Notes: generated from the letters alone by a model not told the origin. DNA of 64,000 nt from Ramlibacter sp. Leaf400 (GCF_001424545.1 NZ_LMQL01000012.1:501186-565185), one strand, 5' to 3'. Shown: positions 48,911-60,436, numbered from the stretch's first letter. A program made the numbers and translations.

Positions 48911-50068
48911 TCAGAGCCGCTCGACGATGGTGACGTTCGCCATGCCGCCGCCTTCGCACATGGTCTGCAGGCCGTAGCGCTTGCCGCGCTTGCGCAGGGC
49001 ATGGACCAGCGTGGCCATCAGCTTGGTGCCCGAGGCGCCCAGCGGGTGGCCCAGCGCGATGGCGCCGCCGTTGACGTTGAGCCGCCCGGGGTCGGCGCCG
49101 GTGGCCTTGAGCCAGGCCAGGGGGACCGGCGCGAAGGCTTCGTTGACCTCGAACAGGTCGATGTCATCGATCTTCATGCCGGACTTCTTCAGCGCCTGCT
49201 GGGTCGCCGGCAGCGGCGCCTCCAGCATCACGACCGGATCGTGGCCCATCACGCTCAGGTGGTGGATGCGGGCCAGTGGCTTGAGCTTGTGCGCCTTCAG
49301 CGCGCGCTCGCTCACCACCAGCAGGCCGCTGGCGCCGTCGCAGATCTGGCTGGCGTTGGCGGCGGTGATTACGCCGCCCTCCTTGAGCAGCTTGACCGAC
49401 TGGATGGCCTCCAGTGAGGCGTCGAAGCGGATGCCTTCGTCGACGGTGTGAAGCTCGTCCCCGCCGCTGCCGTCGGCACGGCGCACCGCGATCGGGAGCA
49501 CCTCGCCGTCGAAGGCGCCGCCGCGGCTGGCCGCGATGGCGCGCTGCTGGCTCTGCAGCGCGTACTGGTCCAGCTCCAGGCGGGTGAAGCCGTACTTGCG
49601 CGCGATCGTCTCGGCGCCGGCGAACTGGCTGAAGTCCTGCGGGTAGCGCTCGCGGATGCGGCCGGCCTGGTAGGCGCCGCCCTGGTTGGGGCTGAACATC
49701 GGCACGCGGGTCATGCTCTCCACGCCGGCGGCGATCACCACGTCCTGCGTGCCGGACATCACGGCTTGCGCGGCGAAGTGCAGGGCCTGCTGGGACGAAC
49801 CGCACTGGCGGTCGATCGAGGTCCCGGGCACCGACTCGGGCAGTTTCGAGGCCAGCACGGCGTTGCGCGCCACGTTGGTGGACTGCTCGCCCACCTGCGA
49901 GACGCAGCCCATGAGCACGTCCTCGACGGCGGCCGGGTCGATGCCGCTCTTGTCCACCAGTCCGTCCAGCAGCTGGGCGGCCAGGTCGACGGGATGCCAG
50001 CCGGCCAGCCGGCCGTTGCGGCGGCCGCCCGCGGTGCGCAGGGCGGCGACGATGAATGCTTCGCTCAT
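48911..50068 (-). CDS. Acetyl-CoA C-acyltransferase (thiolase)
   Basis: A 385-aa thiolase that cleaves 3-ketoacyl-CoA with CoA. The nucleophile is Cys89 in [19 protein letters not shown]. His is in [15 protein letters not shown] and the C-terminal Cys in [12 protein letters not shown], so the catalytic set is intact. Start is ATG 50068 behind AAGGAA; the frame reaching to 50347 continues through the regulatory region and is not genuine. It is the first gene of a two-gene operon with the racemase. Confidence 0.93.
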   Translation of the reverse strand: MSEAFIVAALRTAGGRRNGRLAGWHPVDLAAQLLDGLVDKSGIDPAAVEDVLMGCVSQVGEQSTNVARNAVLASKLPESVPGTSIDRQCGSSQQALHFAAQAVMSGTQDVVIAAGVESMTRVPMFSPNQGGAYQAGRIRERYPQDFSQFAGAETIARKYGFTRLELDQYALQSQQRAIAASRGGAFDGEVLPIAVRRADGSGGDELHTVDEGIRFDASLEAIQSVKLLKEGGVITAANASQICDGASGLLVVSERALKAHKLKPLARIHHLSVMGHDPVVMLEAPLPATQQALKKSGMKIDDIDLFEVNEAFAPVPLAWLKATGADPGRLNVNGGAIALGHPLGASGTKLMATLVHALRKRGKRYGLQTMCEGGGMANVTIVERL

Positions 50069-50111
50069 GGGTTTCCTTTCTGCTGCCGGCGGATGCACCG
50101 GCACTGCAGGG

Positions 50112-50155
50112 ATTGTTGTTTCCGGGGCGGCGCGCAACGTCGTCCAAAGCGACGA
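50112..50155 (-). promoter_or_regulatory. Regulon promoter, site 6 (thiolase operon)
   Basis: Palindrome TCGTCCAAAGCGACGA lies at 50140-50155. On the minus strand AACAAT (50117-50112) begins exactly 22 bp downstream. The predicted leader before ATG 50068 is about 37 nt. Confidence 0.75.
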
Positions 50156-50176
50156 ATCCGGCGCCACCGGGTGGAT

Positions 50177-50220
50177 TCGTCGCTTGCGACGAGGCTTGCG
50201 GACGGCCCTCGCGGCAGGAT
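50177..50220 (+). promoter_or_regulatory. Regulon promoter, site 7 (upstream copy for FadB-like operon)
   Basis: The perfect palindrome TCGTCGCTTGCGACGA at 50177-50192 is followed 22 bp later by CAGGAT (50215-50220). It is 181 bp from the start codon, so it is either a second, distal promoter or an auxiliary binding site shared with the divergent thiolase operon. Confidence 0.65.
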
Positions 50221-50286
50221 GCACACATGGTCCCGGCGCCACGGCTGGGGATGCCGGAAAGACCCACGGGAGAGCACGCATGAGGA

Positions 50287-50330
50287 TCGTCGCTAACGAC
50301 GATGTCCCCACGAGGGCGTCGCGGAACACT
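50287..50330 (+). promoter_or_regulatory. Regulon promoter, site 8 (proximal copy for FadB-like operon)
   Basis: TCGTCGCTAACGACGA at 50287-50302 is followed 22 bp later by AACACT (50325-50330). The predicted leader before ATG 50373 is about 36 nt. Together with sites 6 and 7 this intergenic region holds three operators. Confidence 0.72.
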
Positions 50331-50372
50331 GGAAGCACCCCCGGCACGTCCGGGACGACGACGAGAGATCAG

Positions 50373-52531
50373 ATGTACCAAGGCAAGAGCATCCGGGTGA
50401 GGGCGATCGGGGACGGCTTCGTCGAGCTGTGCTTCGACCGCGCGGGAGAGCCCATCAACAAGTTCGATGCCCGCACCGTCACCGAGCTGAAGGAGGCGGT
50501 CGCGGCGATCGCGGCGGCGCCCGGCGTGCGCGGGGTGCTGGCCACCAGCGCCAAGGACGTGTTCGTGGTCGGCGCCGACATCACCGAGTTCGGCGAGAAG
50601 TTCAAGCTGCCGCATGCCGACCTGGTGGAGGACGTGCGCTCCTCGAACGAGGCCTTCGTGGCGCTGGAAGACCTGGCGCTGCCCACCGTGGTGGCGATCG
50701 ACGGCTACGCGCTGGGCGGCGGCATGGAATTCGTGCTGGCCTGCGCGATCCGCGTGATGTCGCGCAAGGCGCAGGTCGGGCTGCCCGAGGTGAAGCTGGG
50801 CCTGTTCCCCGGCTTCGGCGGTACCGTGCGGCTGCCGCGCGTGGCCGGGCCGCAGGCGGCCGTGCAGTGGATCGCCGATGGCAAGCCGCGCGATGCCGAA
50901 GACGCGCTGGCCGCGGGCGCGGTGGACGTGGTGTGCGAGAGCGAGCAGTTGCGAGCCACCGCGCTGGACCTGCTGCGCCAGGCCGCCGACGGCGCCATCG
51001 ACTGGCGGGCGGCGCAGCAGCGCAAGCGCAAGCCGCTGGACGGCAACGGCTCGGGCCGCTGCGCCGGCTTCGCCGAATGGCGCAAGTCGGTCGCGGCCGC
51101 CAGCGGCGCGCACCAGCCCGCCGCGCTGGCCGCGCTGGACCTGATGGAGCGCGCCGCCGCCTTCGACCGCGACGCCGCGCTGGCGCTGGAGAGCGAGGCT
51201 TTCGCGCGCATCGCCAAGACGCAGGCCGCGGCCTCGCTGGTGCAGGTCTTCCTGAGCGAGCAGGCCATCCGCAAGGCGGCCAGGCGGCGCATGAACGGGG
51301 CCCGGCCGGTGAAGCAGGCCGTGGTGCTGGGCGCCGGCATCATGGGCGGCGGCATCGCGCTGACCAGCGCTCGCAGCGGGATCCCGGTGCGCATCAGCGA
51401 CGTCTCGCCCAAGGCGCTGGAGGGCGCGCTGGGCGAGGCCGGCCGACTGCTCGCGCGCCAGGTGAAGGCGGGCCGCCTGACAGCGCAGAAGTCCGAGGCG
51501 GTGCTCAAGGCCATCACCCTCCAGACCGGCCAAGAGGGCGTGGGCCAGGCCGACATCGTGGTCGAGGCCATCGTCGAGCGGCTGGAGGTCAAGCACCAGG
51601 TGCTGGGCGCGCTGGAAAGCCGCCTGGGCGAGAGTGCCGTGCTGGCCAGCAACACGTCCAGCCTGCGCATCGACGACGTCGCGCGCGCGCTCGAGCGTCC
51701 GGAGCGTTTCGTCGGCATGCATTTCTTCAACCCGGTCCCTTCCATGCAACTGGTGGAAGTGGTGCAGGGCAGCGCGACCAGCGAGGAGGCCGTGGCCACC
51801 GCGGTCGCGTATGCGATCGCCATGAAGAAGACGCCGGTCGTCGTCAAGGACGGCCCGGGCTTCCTGGTCAACCGCGTGCTGATGGCCTACACCGGCGCCG
51901 CGCTGCGCCTGATCGCCGACGGCGCCGACTACCAGGCCATCGACCGCGCGATGGAGGCCTTCGGCTGGCCCATGGGCCCGTCGTACCTGCAGGACGTGAT
52001 CGGCATCGACACCGGCAGCCACGTGGCCGACGTGATCGCGGCCGGCTACCCGCATCGCATGCCGCCGCTGGAACACGACGCGCTCAAGCTGATGCTGGCC
52101 CAGGGCCGCCTGGGGCAAAAGAGCGGGGCGGGCTTCTACCGCTACGAGCGTGACGCCAACGGCCGCCTGGTCAGGAAGGTCGCGCCGGAAACGCCCGAGC
52201 TGCTGGCGACGCTGCAGCCGGGCGGGCCGCGCGCCTTCGCCGACGAGGAGATCGTCGACCGGCTGATGCTGCCCTTCATCGTCGAAGCCGCGCATGCTCT
52301 GGAAGAGGGCGTGGTGGCCACGCCCGCCGAACTGGACATGGCGCTGCTGCTGGCCCTGGGCTGCCCGCTCTACATCGGCGGCGCGCTCAAGTACGCCGAC
52401 TGGCTGGGGCTGGACGAGGTGGTGCGCCGCTGCGATGCGCTGCGCGTCCACGGCCCCATGTACGAACCCACGCCCCGCATGCGCCAGCTGGCCGCGGGCG
52501 GCGGCACCTTCTACGCACAAGGAAGCTTCTG

Positions 52532-52532
<1 letters not shown>
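50373..52532 (+). CDS. FadB/FadJ-like enoyl-CoA hydratase / 3-hydroxyacyl-CoA dehydrogenase fusion
   Basis: A 719-aa bifunctional beta-oxidation enzyme. The N-terminal crotonase half (about 1-200) has DVFVVGADITEFGEKF and DGYALGGGMEFVLACAIR, with VKLGLFPGFGGTVRLPR carrying the active Glu region. The Rossmann loop VVLGAGIMGGGIALTS starts at about residue 316, and GMHFFNPVPSMQLVEVV provides the dehydrogenase catalytic His. Length fits FadB/FadJ (about 715). Start is ATG 50373; the longer frame from 49686 runs through the promoter and thiolase and is rejected. It would hydrate 2-enoyl-CoA and oxidise the 3-hydroxyacyl-CoA with NAD. The next gene overlaps its stop by one base. Confidence 0.93.
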
Positions 52533-53314
<782 letters not shown>

Positions 53315-53339
53315 GGAACTCCGTCATTCAAAGGGACCT

Positions 53340-53385
53340 CCGTCATTCCCGCGAAGGCGGGAATCCAGAGCTCCCGCCTTCACCT
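53340..53385. repeat. REP-like palindrome between convergent genes, possible terminator
   Basis: ATTCCCGC-GAAG-GCGGGAAT (53345-53364) forms an 8-bp stem with a 4-nt loop; a degenerate second unit (CTCCCGCCTTCACC) follows. CCGTCATTC is also duplicated just upstream at about 53320. It is the same repeat as the intragenic copy at 9314-9394 and could end both convergent transcripts. Confidence 0.8.
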
Positions 53386-53417
53386 GCGCGCGACGCGCGC
53401 AAGCCCCGGCGCCCGTC

Positions 53418-56400
53418 TCACGCCACCGCCAGCTCTCCTTCAGCCTCCACCGCCGCAGCCTCCTCGAACGCCCGCCGAAGCCGCTCTTCCTCCCCCTTCG
53501 CCTTGCGCACGTTCGCCTCCTTCACGTGCCCGTACCCGCGGATGGCCAGCGCCGCCGAGGCCAGCTCGACCGCCTGCGCGTGGTTGTGCGGCGCCAGCCC
53601 CGCGGCGATCGTCCGCAGCAGCGCCTCGTACTCGCCGACCAGGCGGCGTTCCATCCGCCTTTCCTCCGTGTAGCCGAACACGTCCAGCACGGTCCCGCGC
53701 AGGAAGCGCAGCCTGGCCATCACCTTGAACACCGGCAGCACCCAGCCGCCGAACTCGCGCTTGACCAGGTGGCCGGTGCGCGGGTCGCGCCGGGCGATCA
53801 GCGGCGGCGCCAGGTGGAATCGCAGGCGCGGCGCGGCGCCCTCGAACTGCGCATCGATGTGGGCGCGGAACGCGGCATCGGCGTGCAGCCGCGCCACCTC
53901 GTACTCGTCCTTGTAGGCCATCAGCTTGTAGAGCGCCTCGGCGGCGGCCTGCGTCAGCTCGGTGGTGCCGGGGACCGCCTTCTCCTCGGCCCGCCGCAAC
54001 GCGCCGATGGCGGCGCGGTAGCGCTGCGAATAGGCCGCGTCCTGGTAGGCGGCCAGGCGCTGCCCCCGGTCGGCGATGCGCTCGTCCAGCGTCTGCGGCG
54101 CCGGCACCAGCGGCGCCAGCTGCTGCGCGTCGCACAGGCGTCGCACCGCCTGCGGGTCGTGCGCCCAGAGGCGGCCGAGCCGCAGCGCGTGCAGGTTGAA
54201 GGCCACCTGTACGCCATTGAGCTCCAGCGCCTGGGTTAGCGCTTCCAGCGAGATCGGCAGCCAGCCCTTCTGCAGCGCGACGCCGACCAGGAAGAAGTTG
54301 GCCGCGATCGCGTCGCTGCACAACGCCAGCGCGATGCCGGTGGCATCGACCCATTCGGCATGTCCACTGCCCACGCGGCCGGCGATGCGGCGGGCCAGCA
54401 GGGTGGTGTCGATCTTCTCGTCGGGGTTGAACTGCACCGAGGCCATGGGCTGCACGCGTTCGTTGCCGACCACCCGCGTACCCTCGGCCAGCGTTCGGTA
54501 CACGTCGTCGGCCAGCGCGGCGATCAGGTCGAAGGCCAGCAGCAGGCCGGCCTCGCCGACGCCGACGGTCTGCGTGGGGATCGGCTGCCCGGCGACGGCC
54601 AGGCGCACGTGGCTGAGCACCGCGCCATTCTTCTGCGCCATCCCCGTCATGTCATAGACCGAGGCGTTCAGGCCCTGCAGGTGCGCGGCCATGGCCAGCA
54701 CTGCCGACACCGTGATCACGCCGGTGCCGCCGATGCCCGAAAGCATGATGCCCAGGCCCATGCCGGGCAGGGCGTGCAGGTGCGGCGCGGGCAGGCCGTC
54801 GAACAGCGCCGGCGGCACCGCGGCGCGGCCGCGCTTCTTCATCTCCACGCCTTCCACCGTGACGAAAGACGGGCAGAAGCCCTTGGCGCAGGAATAGTCC
54901 TTGTTGCAGCTGGACTGGTTGATGCGGCGCTTGCGGCCCAGCACAGTCTCCACCGGCTCGATGGACACGCAGCCGGACTGCACGGCGCAGTCGCCGCAGC
55001 CTTCGCACACGGCTTCGTTGATCACCATGCGGCGCGGCGAGTCGGGCAGCTCCTGGCGCTTGCGCCGGCGGCGCTTCTCGGCGGCGCAGGTCTGCTCGTA
55101 GACGATGACGGTGCAGCCCGGCACGTCGCGCATCTCGCGCTGCACCGCGTCGAGCTGCGCCCGCGGGTACAGCCGCACGCCTTCGGGCAGCGCGCGCAGC
55201 ACGTAGCGGGACGGGTCCTCGCTCACCAGGGCCACTCGCTGCGCACCCTCGGCCAGCACCTGGCGCACGACCATCAGCGGGCTGATGGGCCCGTCCACGG
55301 GCTGCCCGCCCGTCATCGCCACCGCGTCGTTGTAGAGGATCTTGAAGGTGATGTTCGCCTTCGACGCCACCGCCTGCCGCAATGCGAGCAGGCCCGAGTG
55401 GTAGTAGGTGCCGTCGCCCATGTTCTGGAAGACGTGGGGGCGCCTGGTGAAGTGGTGCAGCCCCGCCCAGCCCGCCCCTTCGCCCCCCATGTGCGGGCCC
55501 AGCAGCGTGGTGCCGGGCTTGGCCCACATCGCCATGCCGTGGCAGCCGATGCCGCCCAGCGCGATGCTGCCTTCGGGCACCACCGTGGAGGTGTTGTGCG
55601 GGCAGCCGGAGCAGAAGAAAGGTAGGCGCTTCGGGCTGGCGTCCAACAGTGGCTGCAGCGAACGCTGCAGCGCCTTCACCGTGGCCAGCCGCTGCTGGGC
55701 CTGGGCGTCGAGCCGCCCAGTGCGCCGCAGGCGCTCGGCGATCACCTGCGCCAGCTGCAGCGGCTGCAGCTGCACGTCGGAGGGCAGCTGCTCGAGGCCT
55801 TGCTCGTCTCGCTTGCCGGTGATGCGCGGCCGCTGCGCGTCGTTGTAGAACAGGGCGGCGGCCTGCGGCTCCATGAAGGCGGCCTTCTCCTCCACGAAGA
55901 AGAGCTCGTCGCAGCCGGCCGCGAACTCGCGCAGCCCCTTGGGCTCCAGCGGCCAGATCATGCCGACCTTGTAGACGTCCAGGCCCAGCGCCTGCGCCCG
56001 CGCGGCGTCGATGCCCAGGTAGCGCAGCGCCTGCATCACGTCGCCGTAGCTCTTGCCGGCGGTCACGATGCCCAGCCGCCGCTGCGCGGTGCCGAACTCC
56101 GCCCGGTCGATGCGATTGGCGCGGGCGAAGCGCTGCGCCAGCGGCAGCCGCCAGCGCTTGTGGATGATCTCGTCGCGCGCCGGCGCGAACACGCCGCGGT
56201 AGTGGATGCCTTCCGGCGGCAGCTCGCCCTTGTCCGGCGTGGCGATGGCGAAGTCCTCCTCCGGCGGCACGGTGGCGGTCTGCTCGATGCTCTCGTTCAC
56301 CGTCTTGTAGCCCACCCAGCAGCCCGAGTAGCGCGACAGGGCCCAGCCCAGCAGGCCGAAGCGCACCGCCTCGCCCACGTGCGCGGGGTAGAGCACCGGC

Positions 56401-56903
56401 ATCAGGTGGGCCGCCATGGCCTGCTCGCTCTGGTGGGCGACCGTGGACGACTTGCCCGGGTGGTCGTCGCCCATCAGCACCAGGACGCCGCCCTTCGGAT
56501 GCGTGCCGGACATGTTGCCGTGCTTGAAGACGTCGCCCGAGCGGTCCACGCCGGGGCCCTTGCCGTACCAGAGGCCGAAGACGCCGTCCACGGTGGCGTC
56601 CTTCATCACGGCGAGCTGCTGCGTGCCCCACACGGCGGTGGCGGCCAGGTCCTCGTTGACGCCGGGCTGGAACACCACCTGGTGGCCATCGAGCCAAGCG
56701 GCCGCGTCCCACATCGCCTGGTCCACGTAGCCCAGCGGCGAGCCGCGGTAGCCGCTGACGAAGCCGGCGGTGGACAGGCCGGCGGCGGCATCGCGCCGGC
56801 GCTGCGTGAGCAGCAGCCGCACCAGGGCCTGCGGGCCGCTGACCAGGGCGGGCCGGGACGTGTCGGCGTACTTGTCGTCGAGTGAGACGGTGCGCAGCTG
56901 CAT
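53418..56903 (-). CDS. Indolepyruvate ferredoxin oxidoreductase family protein, fused form (copy 2)
   Basis: A 1161-aa paralogue of the enzyme at 29947, with the same domain order. N-terminus: STAGFVSGYRGSPLGYVDQ. Central TPP region: PFFCSGCPHNTSTVVPEGS and GGIGCHGMAMW. Fe-S segment: VCEGCGDCAVQSGC and SSCNKDYSCAKGFCPSF. C-terminal gamma domain begins GIGGTGVITVSAVLAMA. It should turn a 2-oxoacid plus CoA into acyl-CoA and CO2 with reduction of ferredoxin. It is transcribed alone from its own regulon promoter, with a 21-nt predicted leader. Two such paralogues under one operator type suggest two different 2-oxoacids along one route. The C-terminal residues are Glu/Ala-rich. Confidence 0.93.
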   Translation of the reverse strand: MQLRTVSLDDKYADTSRPALVSGPQALVRLLLTQRRRDAAAGLSTAGFVSGYRGSPLGYVDQAMWDAAAWLDGHQVVFQPGVNEDLAATAVWGTQQLAVMKDATVDGVFGLWYGKGPGVDRSGDVFKHGNMSGTHPKGGVLVLMGDDHPGKSSTVAHQSEQAMAAHLMPVLYPAHVGEAVRFGLLGWALSRYSGCWVGYKTVNESIEQTATVPPEEDFAIATPDKGELPPEGIHYRGVFAPARDEIIHKRWRLPLAQRFARANRIDRAEFGTAQRRLGIVTAGKSYGDVMQALRYLGIDAARAQALGLDVYKVGMIWPLEPKGLREFAAGCDELFFVEEKAAFMEPQAAALFYNDAQRPRITGKRDEQGLEQLPSDVQLQPLQLAQVIAERLRRTGRLDAQAQQRLATVKALQRSLQPLLDASPKRLPFFCSGCPHNTSTVVPEGSIALGGIGCHGMAMWAKPGTTLLGPHMGGEGAGWAGLHHFTRRPHVFQNMGDGTYYHSGLLALRQAVASKANITFKILYNDAVAMTGGQPVDGPISPLMVVRQVLAEGAQRVALVSEDPSRYVLRALPEGVRLYPRAQLDAVQREMRDVPGCTVIVYEQTCAAEKRRRRKRQELPDSPRRMVINEAVCEGCGDCAVQSGCVSIEPVETVLGRKRRINQSSCNKDYSCAKGFCPSFVTVEGVEMKKRGRAAVPPALFDGLPAPHLHALPGMGLGIMLSGIGGTGVITVSAVLAMAAHLQGLNASVYDMTGMAQKNGAVLSHVRLAVAGQPIPTQTVGVGEAGLLLAFDLIAALADDVYRTLAEGTRVVGNERVQPMASVQFNPDEKIDTTLLARRIAGRVGSGHAEWVDATGIALALCSDAIAANFFLVGVALQKGWLPISLEALTQALELNGVQVAFNLHALRLGRLWAHDPQAVRRLCDAQQLAPLVPAPQTLDERIADRGQRLAAYQDAAYSQRYRAAIGALRRAEEKAVPGTTELTQAAAEALYKLMAYKDEYEVARLHADAAFRAHIDAQFEGAAPRLRFHLAPPLIARRDPRTGHLVKREFGGWVLPVFKVMARLRFLRGTVLDVFGYTEERRMERRLVGEYEALLRTIAAGLAPHNHAQAVELASAALAIRGYGHVKEANVRKAKGEEERLRRAFEEAAAVEAEGELAVA

Positions 56904-56930
56904 GGGTCACCACGTGAGGGAAGGTCGCCC

Positions 56931-56974
56931 AGTCTGTCAGCGGGGGCGGGGTGGGGGATCGTCCGAACCGACGA
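56931..56974 (-). promoter_or_regulatory. Regulon promoter, site 9 (second oxidoreductase)
   Basis: Palindrome TCGTCCGAACCGACGA at 56959-56974. On the minus strand CAGACT (56936-56931) begins exactly 22 bp downstream, and the operator is 56 bp from the start codon at 56903. Confidence 0.8.
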
Positions 56975-56982
56975 GAACGGAA

Positions 56983-57026
56983 TCGTCGCAACGGACGAAC
57001 CGGGGCCGCCGCCGGGCTTGCAGAAT
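56983..57026 (+). promoter_or_regulatory. Regulon promoter, site 10 (crotonase/hydratase/EamA operon)
   Basis: TCGTCGCAACGGACGA at 56983-56998 is followed exactly 22 bp later by CAGAAT (57021-57026). The predicted start of transcription is about 12 nt before ATG 57045, at the Shine-Dalgarno AGGAG, so the leader is very short. Confidence 0.78.
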
Positions 57027-57044
57027 GCCCGCAGGAGAACGCCC

Positions 57045-57854
57045 ATGACCGAGACGCCCCTCGTGCGCTGCGCCATCGCGGACGGCATCGCCACCGTCAC
57101 GCTGCAGCACCCGGACAAGCCCAACCCCATCACCATGCCGTTGCAGCGCGAGCTGCTGGACACGCTGCGGCGGCTGCACGGCGACACCTCCGTGCGCGCG
57201 CTGGTGCTGACGGCCGCGGGCCGCGCCTTCTGCGTGGGCGCGGACCTGGAGGAGATGCAGCAGGCCGCGGCCGCGAACCCCTCGCTGGGCGCGTGGACGG
57301 CGGACTTCATGGCCGAACTCACCAACCCCATCGTGCTGGCGCTGCGTGCGCTGCCGGTGCCGGTGGTCTGCGCCGTCAACGGTCCGGCGGCCGGGGCGGG
57401 CGCGGGGCTGGCCCTCGCGGCCGACGTGCTGCTGATGGCCCAGTCGTCCTACCTGTACCTGCCCTTCATCCCCAGGCTGGGCATCGTGCCCGACATGGGC
57501 AGCACTTGGTTCCTGCCGCGCCGCCTGGGCCGCCAGCGCGCGATGGGGCTGACGCTGCTGGGCGACCGGCTGCCGGCGCAGCAGGCGGTGGACTGGGGCG
57601 TGGCCTGGGCCTGCGTGGCCGATGCCTCCCTGGCCGACGAAGCTCTGGGGCTGGCGCGTCGCCTGGCAAAGCTGCCTGCCGGCGCGGCGCTGGAGGCGCG
57701 CGCCGCCTACGAAGCCGCGGAAGGCAACGACCTGGCGCAGCAACTCGACTACGAACGTTCGCGCCAGCGCGAGCTGATCGACCGTCCGGCCTTTCGCGAA
57801 GGCGTGCAGGCCTTCCTGCAGAAGCGGGACCCGGTCTTCCCGCCGCGGGATTGA
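57045..57854 (+). CDS. Enoyl-CoA hydratase/isomerase family protein
   Basis: A 269-aa crotonase-fold enzyme. GRAFCVGADLEEMQ and VNGPAAGAGAGLALAADVLL form the oxyanion hole; RLGIVPDMGSTWFLPRRLG covers the active site with Asp at the position often used by PaaG/isomerase-type members. The C-terminus (FLQKRDPVFPPRD) has the usual F-x2-KRxPxF ending. Hydration or isomerisation of a 2-enoyl-CoA is the likely role. Start is ATG 57045 behind AGGAG; the in-frame ATG at 57024 lies upstream of the predicted transcript start, as does the frame start at 57018. Confidence 0.87.
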   Translation: MTETPLVRCAIADGIATVTLQHPDKPNPITMPLQRELLDTLRRLHGDTSVRALVLTAAGRAFCVGADLEEMQQAAAANPSLGAWTADFMAELTNPIVLALRALPVPVVCAVNGPAAGAGAGLALAADVLLMAQSSYLYLPFIPRLGIVPDMGSTWFLPRRLGRQRAMGLTLLGDRLPAQQAVDWGVAWACVADASLADEALGLARRLAKLPAGAALEARAAYEAAEGNDLAQQLDYERSRQRELIDRPAFREGVQAFLQKRDPVFPPRD

Positions 57855-57859
57855 CGCGC

Positions 57860-58639
57860 TTGGCCAGCGATTGGATCGGCAGCCTGCTGCAGGCCCGCCG
57901 CAGCGGCGCGCCGTTCGGCGTGCATCCTTCCGAGCTGCAGTGCGGCCTGCCCGAGGCCTACGCGCTGCAGCACACCCACCTGCAGCGCGTGCTGCAACAG
58001 GACGGCGATGCGGTCCACGGCGCCAAGCTGAGCGTCACCAGCGCGCCCGCGCTGGAGCGGCTGGGGCTCAAGGCGCCGCTGCTGGGCCCCATCCTTCGCG
58101 GGCGCAGCCATGCCAGCGGCGTCGTGCTGCCGCGCAGCCGCTTCTTTGCCTGCATCCTGGAAGCGGAGATCGGCTTCGTGCTGGGCGCCGACCTGGACGC
58201 GCGCGACGGCGCGCCCCCCCGCGAGGCGGTGGCCGACGCGATCGCCGCCGCATTCCCCTGCATCGAGATCGCCGACAGTCGCTACGCACAGTGGGCCGAG
58301 GCGCCGGCCTGCGCCATCGTGGCCGACCTGGCCTATGCCGGCGACTGGGTGCGCGGCACCGACTGCGCCGGTTGGCGCGCGCTGGACCTGCGCACGCTGC
58401 CGGTCACGCTCTCGCGCGACGGCGAGGTGATCCGTGAGGGCAGCGGCGACGCCGTGCTGGGCGACCCGCTGCACGCGCTGGCCTTGGCGGCGACCGAAGC
58501 TGCCACGCGCGGCGAGGTGCTGCGCGCGGGCACGCTGCTGAGCACCGGCGCCTGCACCGCGCCCTGGCCGGCGCCGGGCGCCGGAAGCTTCGTCGCGGAG
58601 TTCGGGCCCCTGGGGTCGGTGACGCTCACCCTCACGTGA
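57860..58639 (+). CDS. 2-keto-4-pentenoate hydratase family protein (MhpD-like, FAH superfamily)
   Basis: A 259-aa protein resembling MhpD-type hydratases/4-oxalocrotonate decarboxylases. The metal-binding Glu pair is in CILEAEIGFVLGADL, and VHGAKLSVTSAPALERLG and CIEIADSRYAQW are further family segments. Relatives add water to, or decarboxylate, enol forms of 2-oxoacids in meta-cleavage pathways. No ring-cleavage enzyme is present, so here it may act on a 2-oxo-unsaturated acid from the dehydratase step, or on its CoA ester. TTG 57860 is the most likely start, but TTG 57851 (overlapping the upstream stop) cannot be excluded. The EamA gene overlaps its end by 4 bp. Confidence 0.82.
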   Translation: MASDWIGSLLQARRSGAPFGVHPSELQCGLPEAYALQHTHLQRVLQQDGDAVHGAKLSVTSAPALERLGLKAPLLGPILRGRSHASGVVLPRSRFFACILEAEIGFVLGADLDARDGAPPREAVADAIAAAFPCIEIADSRYAQWAEAPACAIVADLAYAGDWVRGTDCAGWRALDLRTLPVTLSRDGEVIREGSGDAVLGDPLHALALAATEAATRGEVLRAGTLLSTGACTAPWPAPGAGSFVAEFGPLGSVTLTLT

Positions 58640-59528
58640 AGCCCGCGGCCCCGCCCACCGGCGTGCAGGGCATGCTGCTGCTCACGACGCTGGTGTGGGG
58701 GCTCAACCTGCCGGTGCTCAAGTGGCTGACCGGCCACTTCGATTCCGTGCTGCTGTCGGGGCTGCGCATGCTGGCGGCCGTGGTGTCGCTGGCCTGCCTG
58801 CTGCCCGGGCGCGCCCTGGTGGCCCGCCTGCAGCCCGCGCAATGGCGCCAGTTGCTGCTGTGCGCGCTGCTGATGGTGTACCTCAACCAGTGGCTGTTCG
58901 CCGAGGGCATGCGCCGCAGCAGCGCCACCAATGGCGCGCTGATCACCGCGCTGCACCCGCTGCTGGCGGCGCTGCTCGCCCTGGTGCTGCTGCGCGAGCG
59001 GCTCGGCGGACGACGGTTCCTGGGCGTGCTGATCGGGCTGGCCGGCGTGGCGCTGGCGATCCTGAACCGCCCGTCCGCGCAACTGGCCGGCAGCGGCATC
59101 GGCGACCTGATGGTGCTGGGTGGCGTGCTGCTGTTCGCCATCGGCGCGGTGGTGGCGCAGCGCCTGCTGGTGCAGGTCGATGCCGTGGTGGTCAGCCTCA
59201 TCATCCACGCGGTGGGCGCGGCCTGCCTGCTGGTGCACACCGCCATCGCGGCGCTGTGGAACGGCGAGGCACCGCGGGCCGTGGAGGCGGGCTGGCTGTG
59301 GGCGGCCGTGCTGCTGTCCGGCGCGCTGTCCACCGGCATGGGCAACCTGATGTGGAACCGCGCCATCGCCGCCATCGGCATGGCGCGCGCCTCCATGTGG
59401 CTCTACTGGGTGCCGATCTTCGGCATCGCGTCGGCGGTGGTCTTCCTCGGCGAGCCGCTCACCGGCTGGCACCTGCTGGCGCTGGCCATGGTGCTGGCCG
59501 GCACGCGGCTGGGCACCGGGCGCGGCGG

Positions 59529-59532
<4 letters not shown>
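58636..59532 (+). CDS. EamA (DMT superfamily) transporter
   Basis: A 298-aa inner-membrane protein with ten predicted helices in two EamA repeats; each repeat ends with a helix near LGGRRFLGVLIGLAGVALAI and VFLGEPLTGWHLLALAMV. The family includes metabolite exporters. GTG 58636 overlaps the hydratase stop (CGTGA). Inside the regulon it may export an intermediate or import a substrate that the TRAP and Liv systems do not take. Convergent and nearly touching the SDR gene, whose stop overlaps by 4 bp. Confidence 0.88.
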
Positions 59533-60323
<791 letters not shown>

Positions 60324-60355
60324 GGCGACCTCCGGGGGGTTCAGGGATGCGGGCG

Positions 60356-60427
60356 AGGGTAGTGGTACCCCCGCGGCCCGCAATCGTCCGTTGCGACGAA
60401 TACGCACGCCCGCGCCACTGCCACCAT
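60356..60427. promoter_or_regulatory. Regulon promoter, site 11, serving both divergent operons
   Basis: TCGTCCGTTGCGACGA at 60384-60399. On the minus strand TACCCT (60361-60356) and on the plus strand CACCAT (60422-60427) each begin exactly 22 bp away. One operator thus seems to drive the SDR leftward and the kinase/dehydrogenase pair rightward. Confidence 0.72.
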
Positions 60428-60436
60428 GGGAGCACC

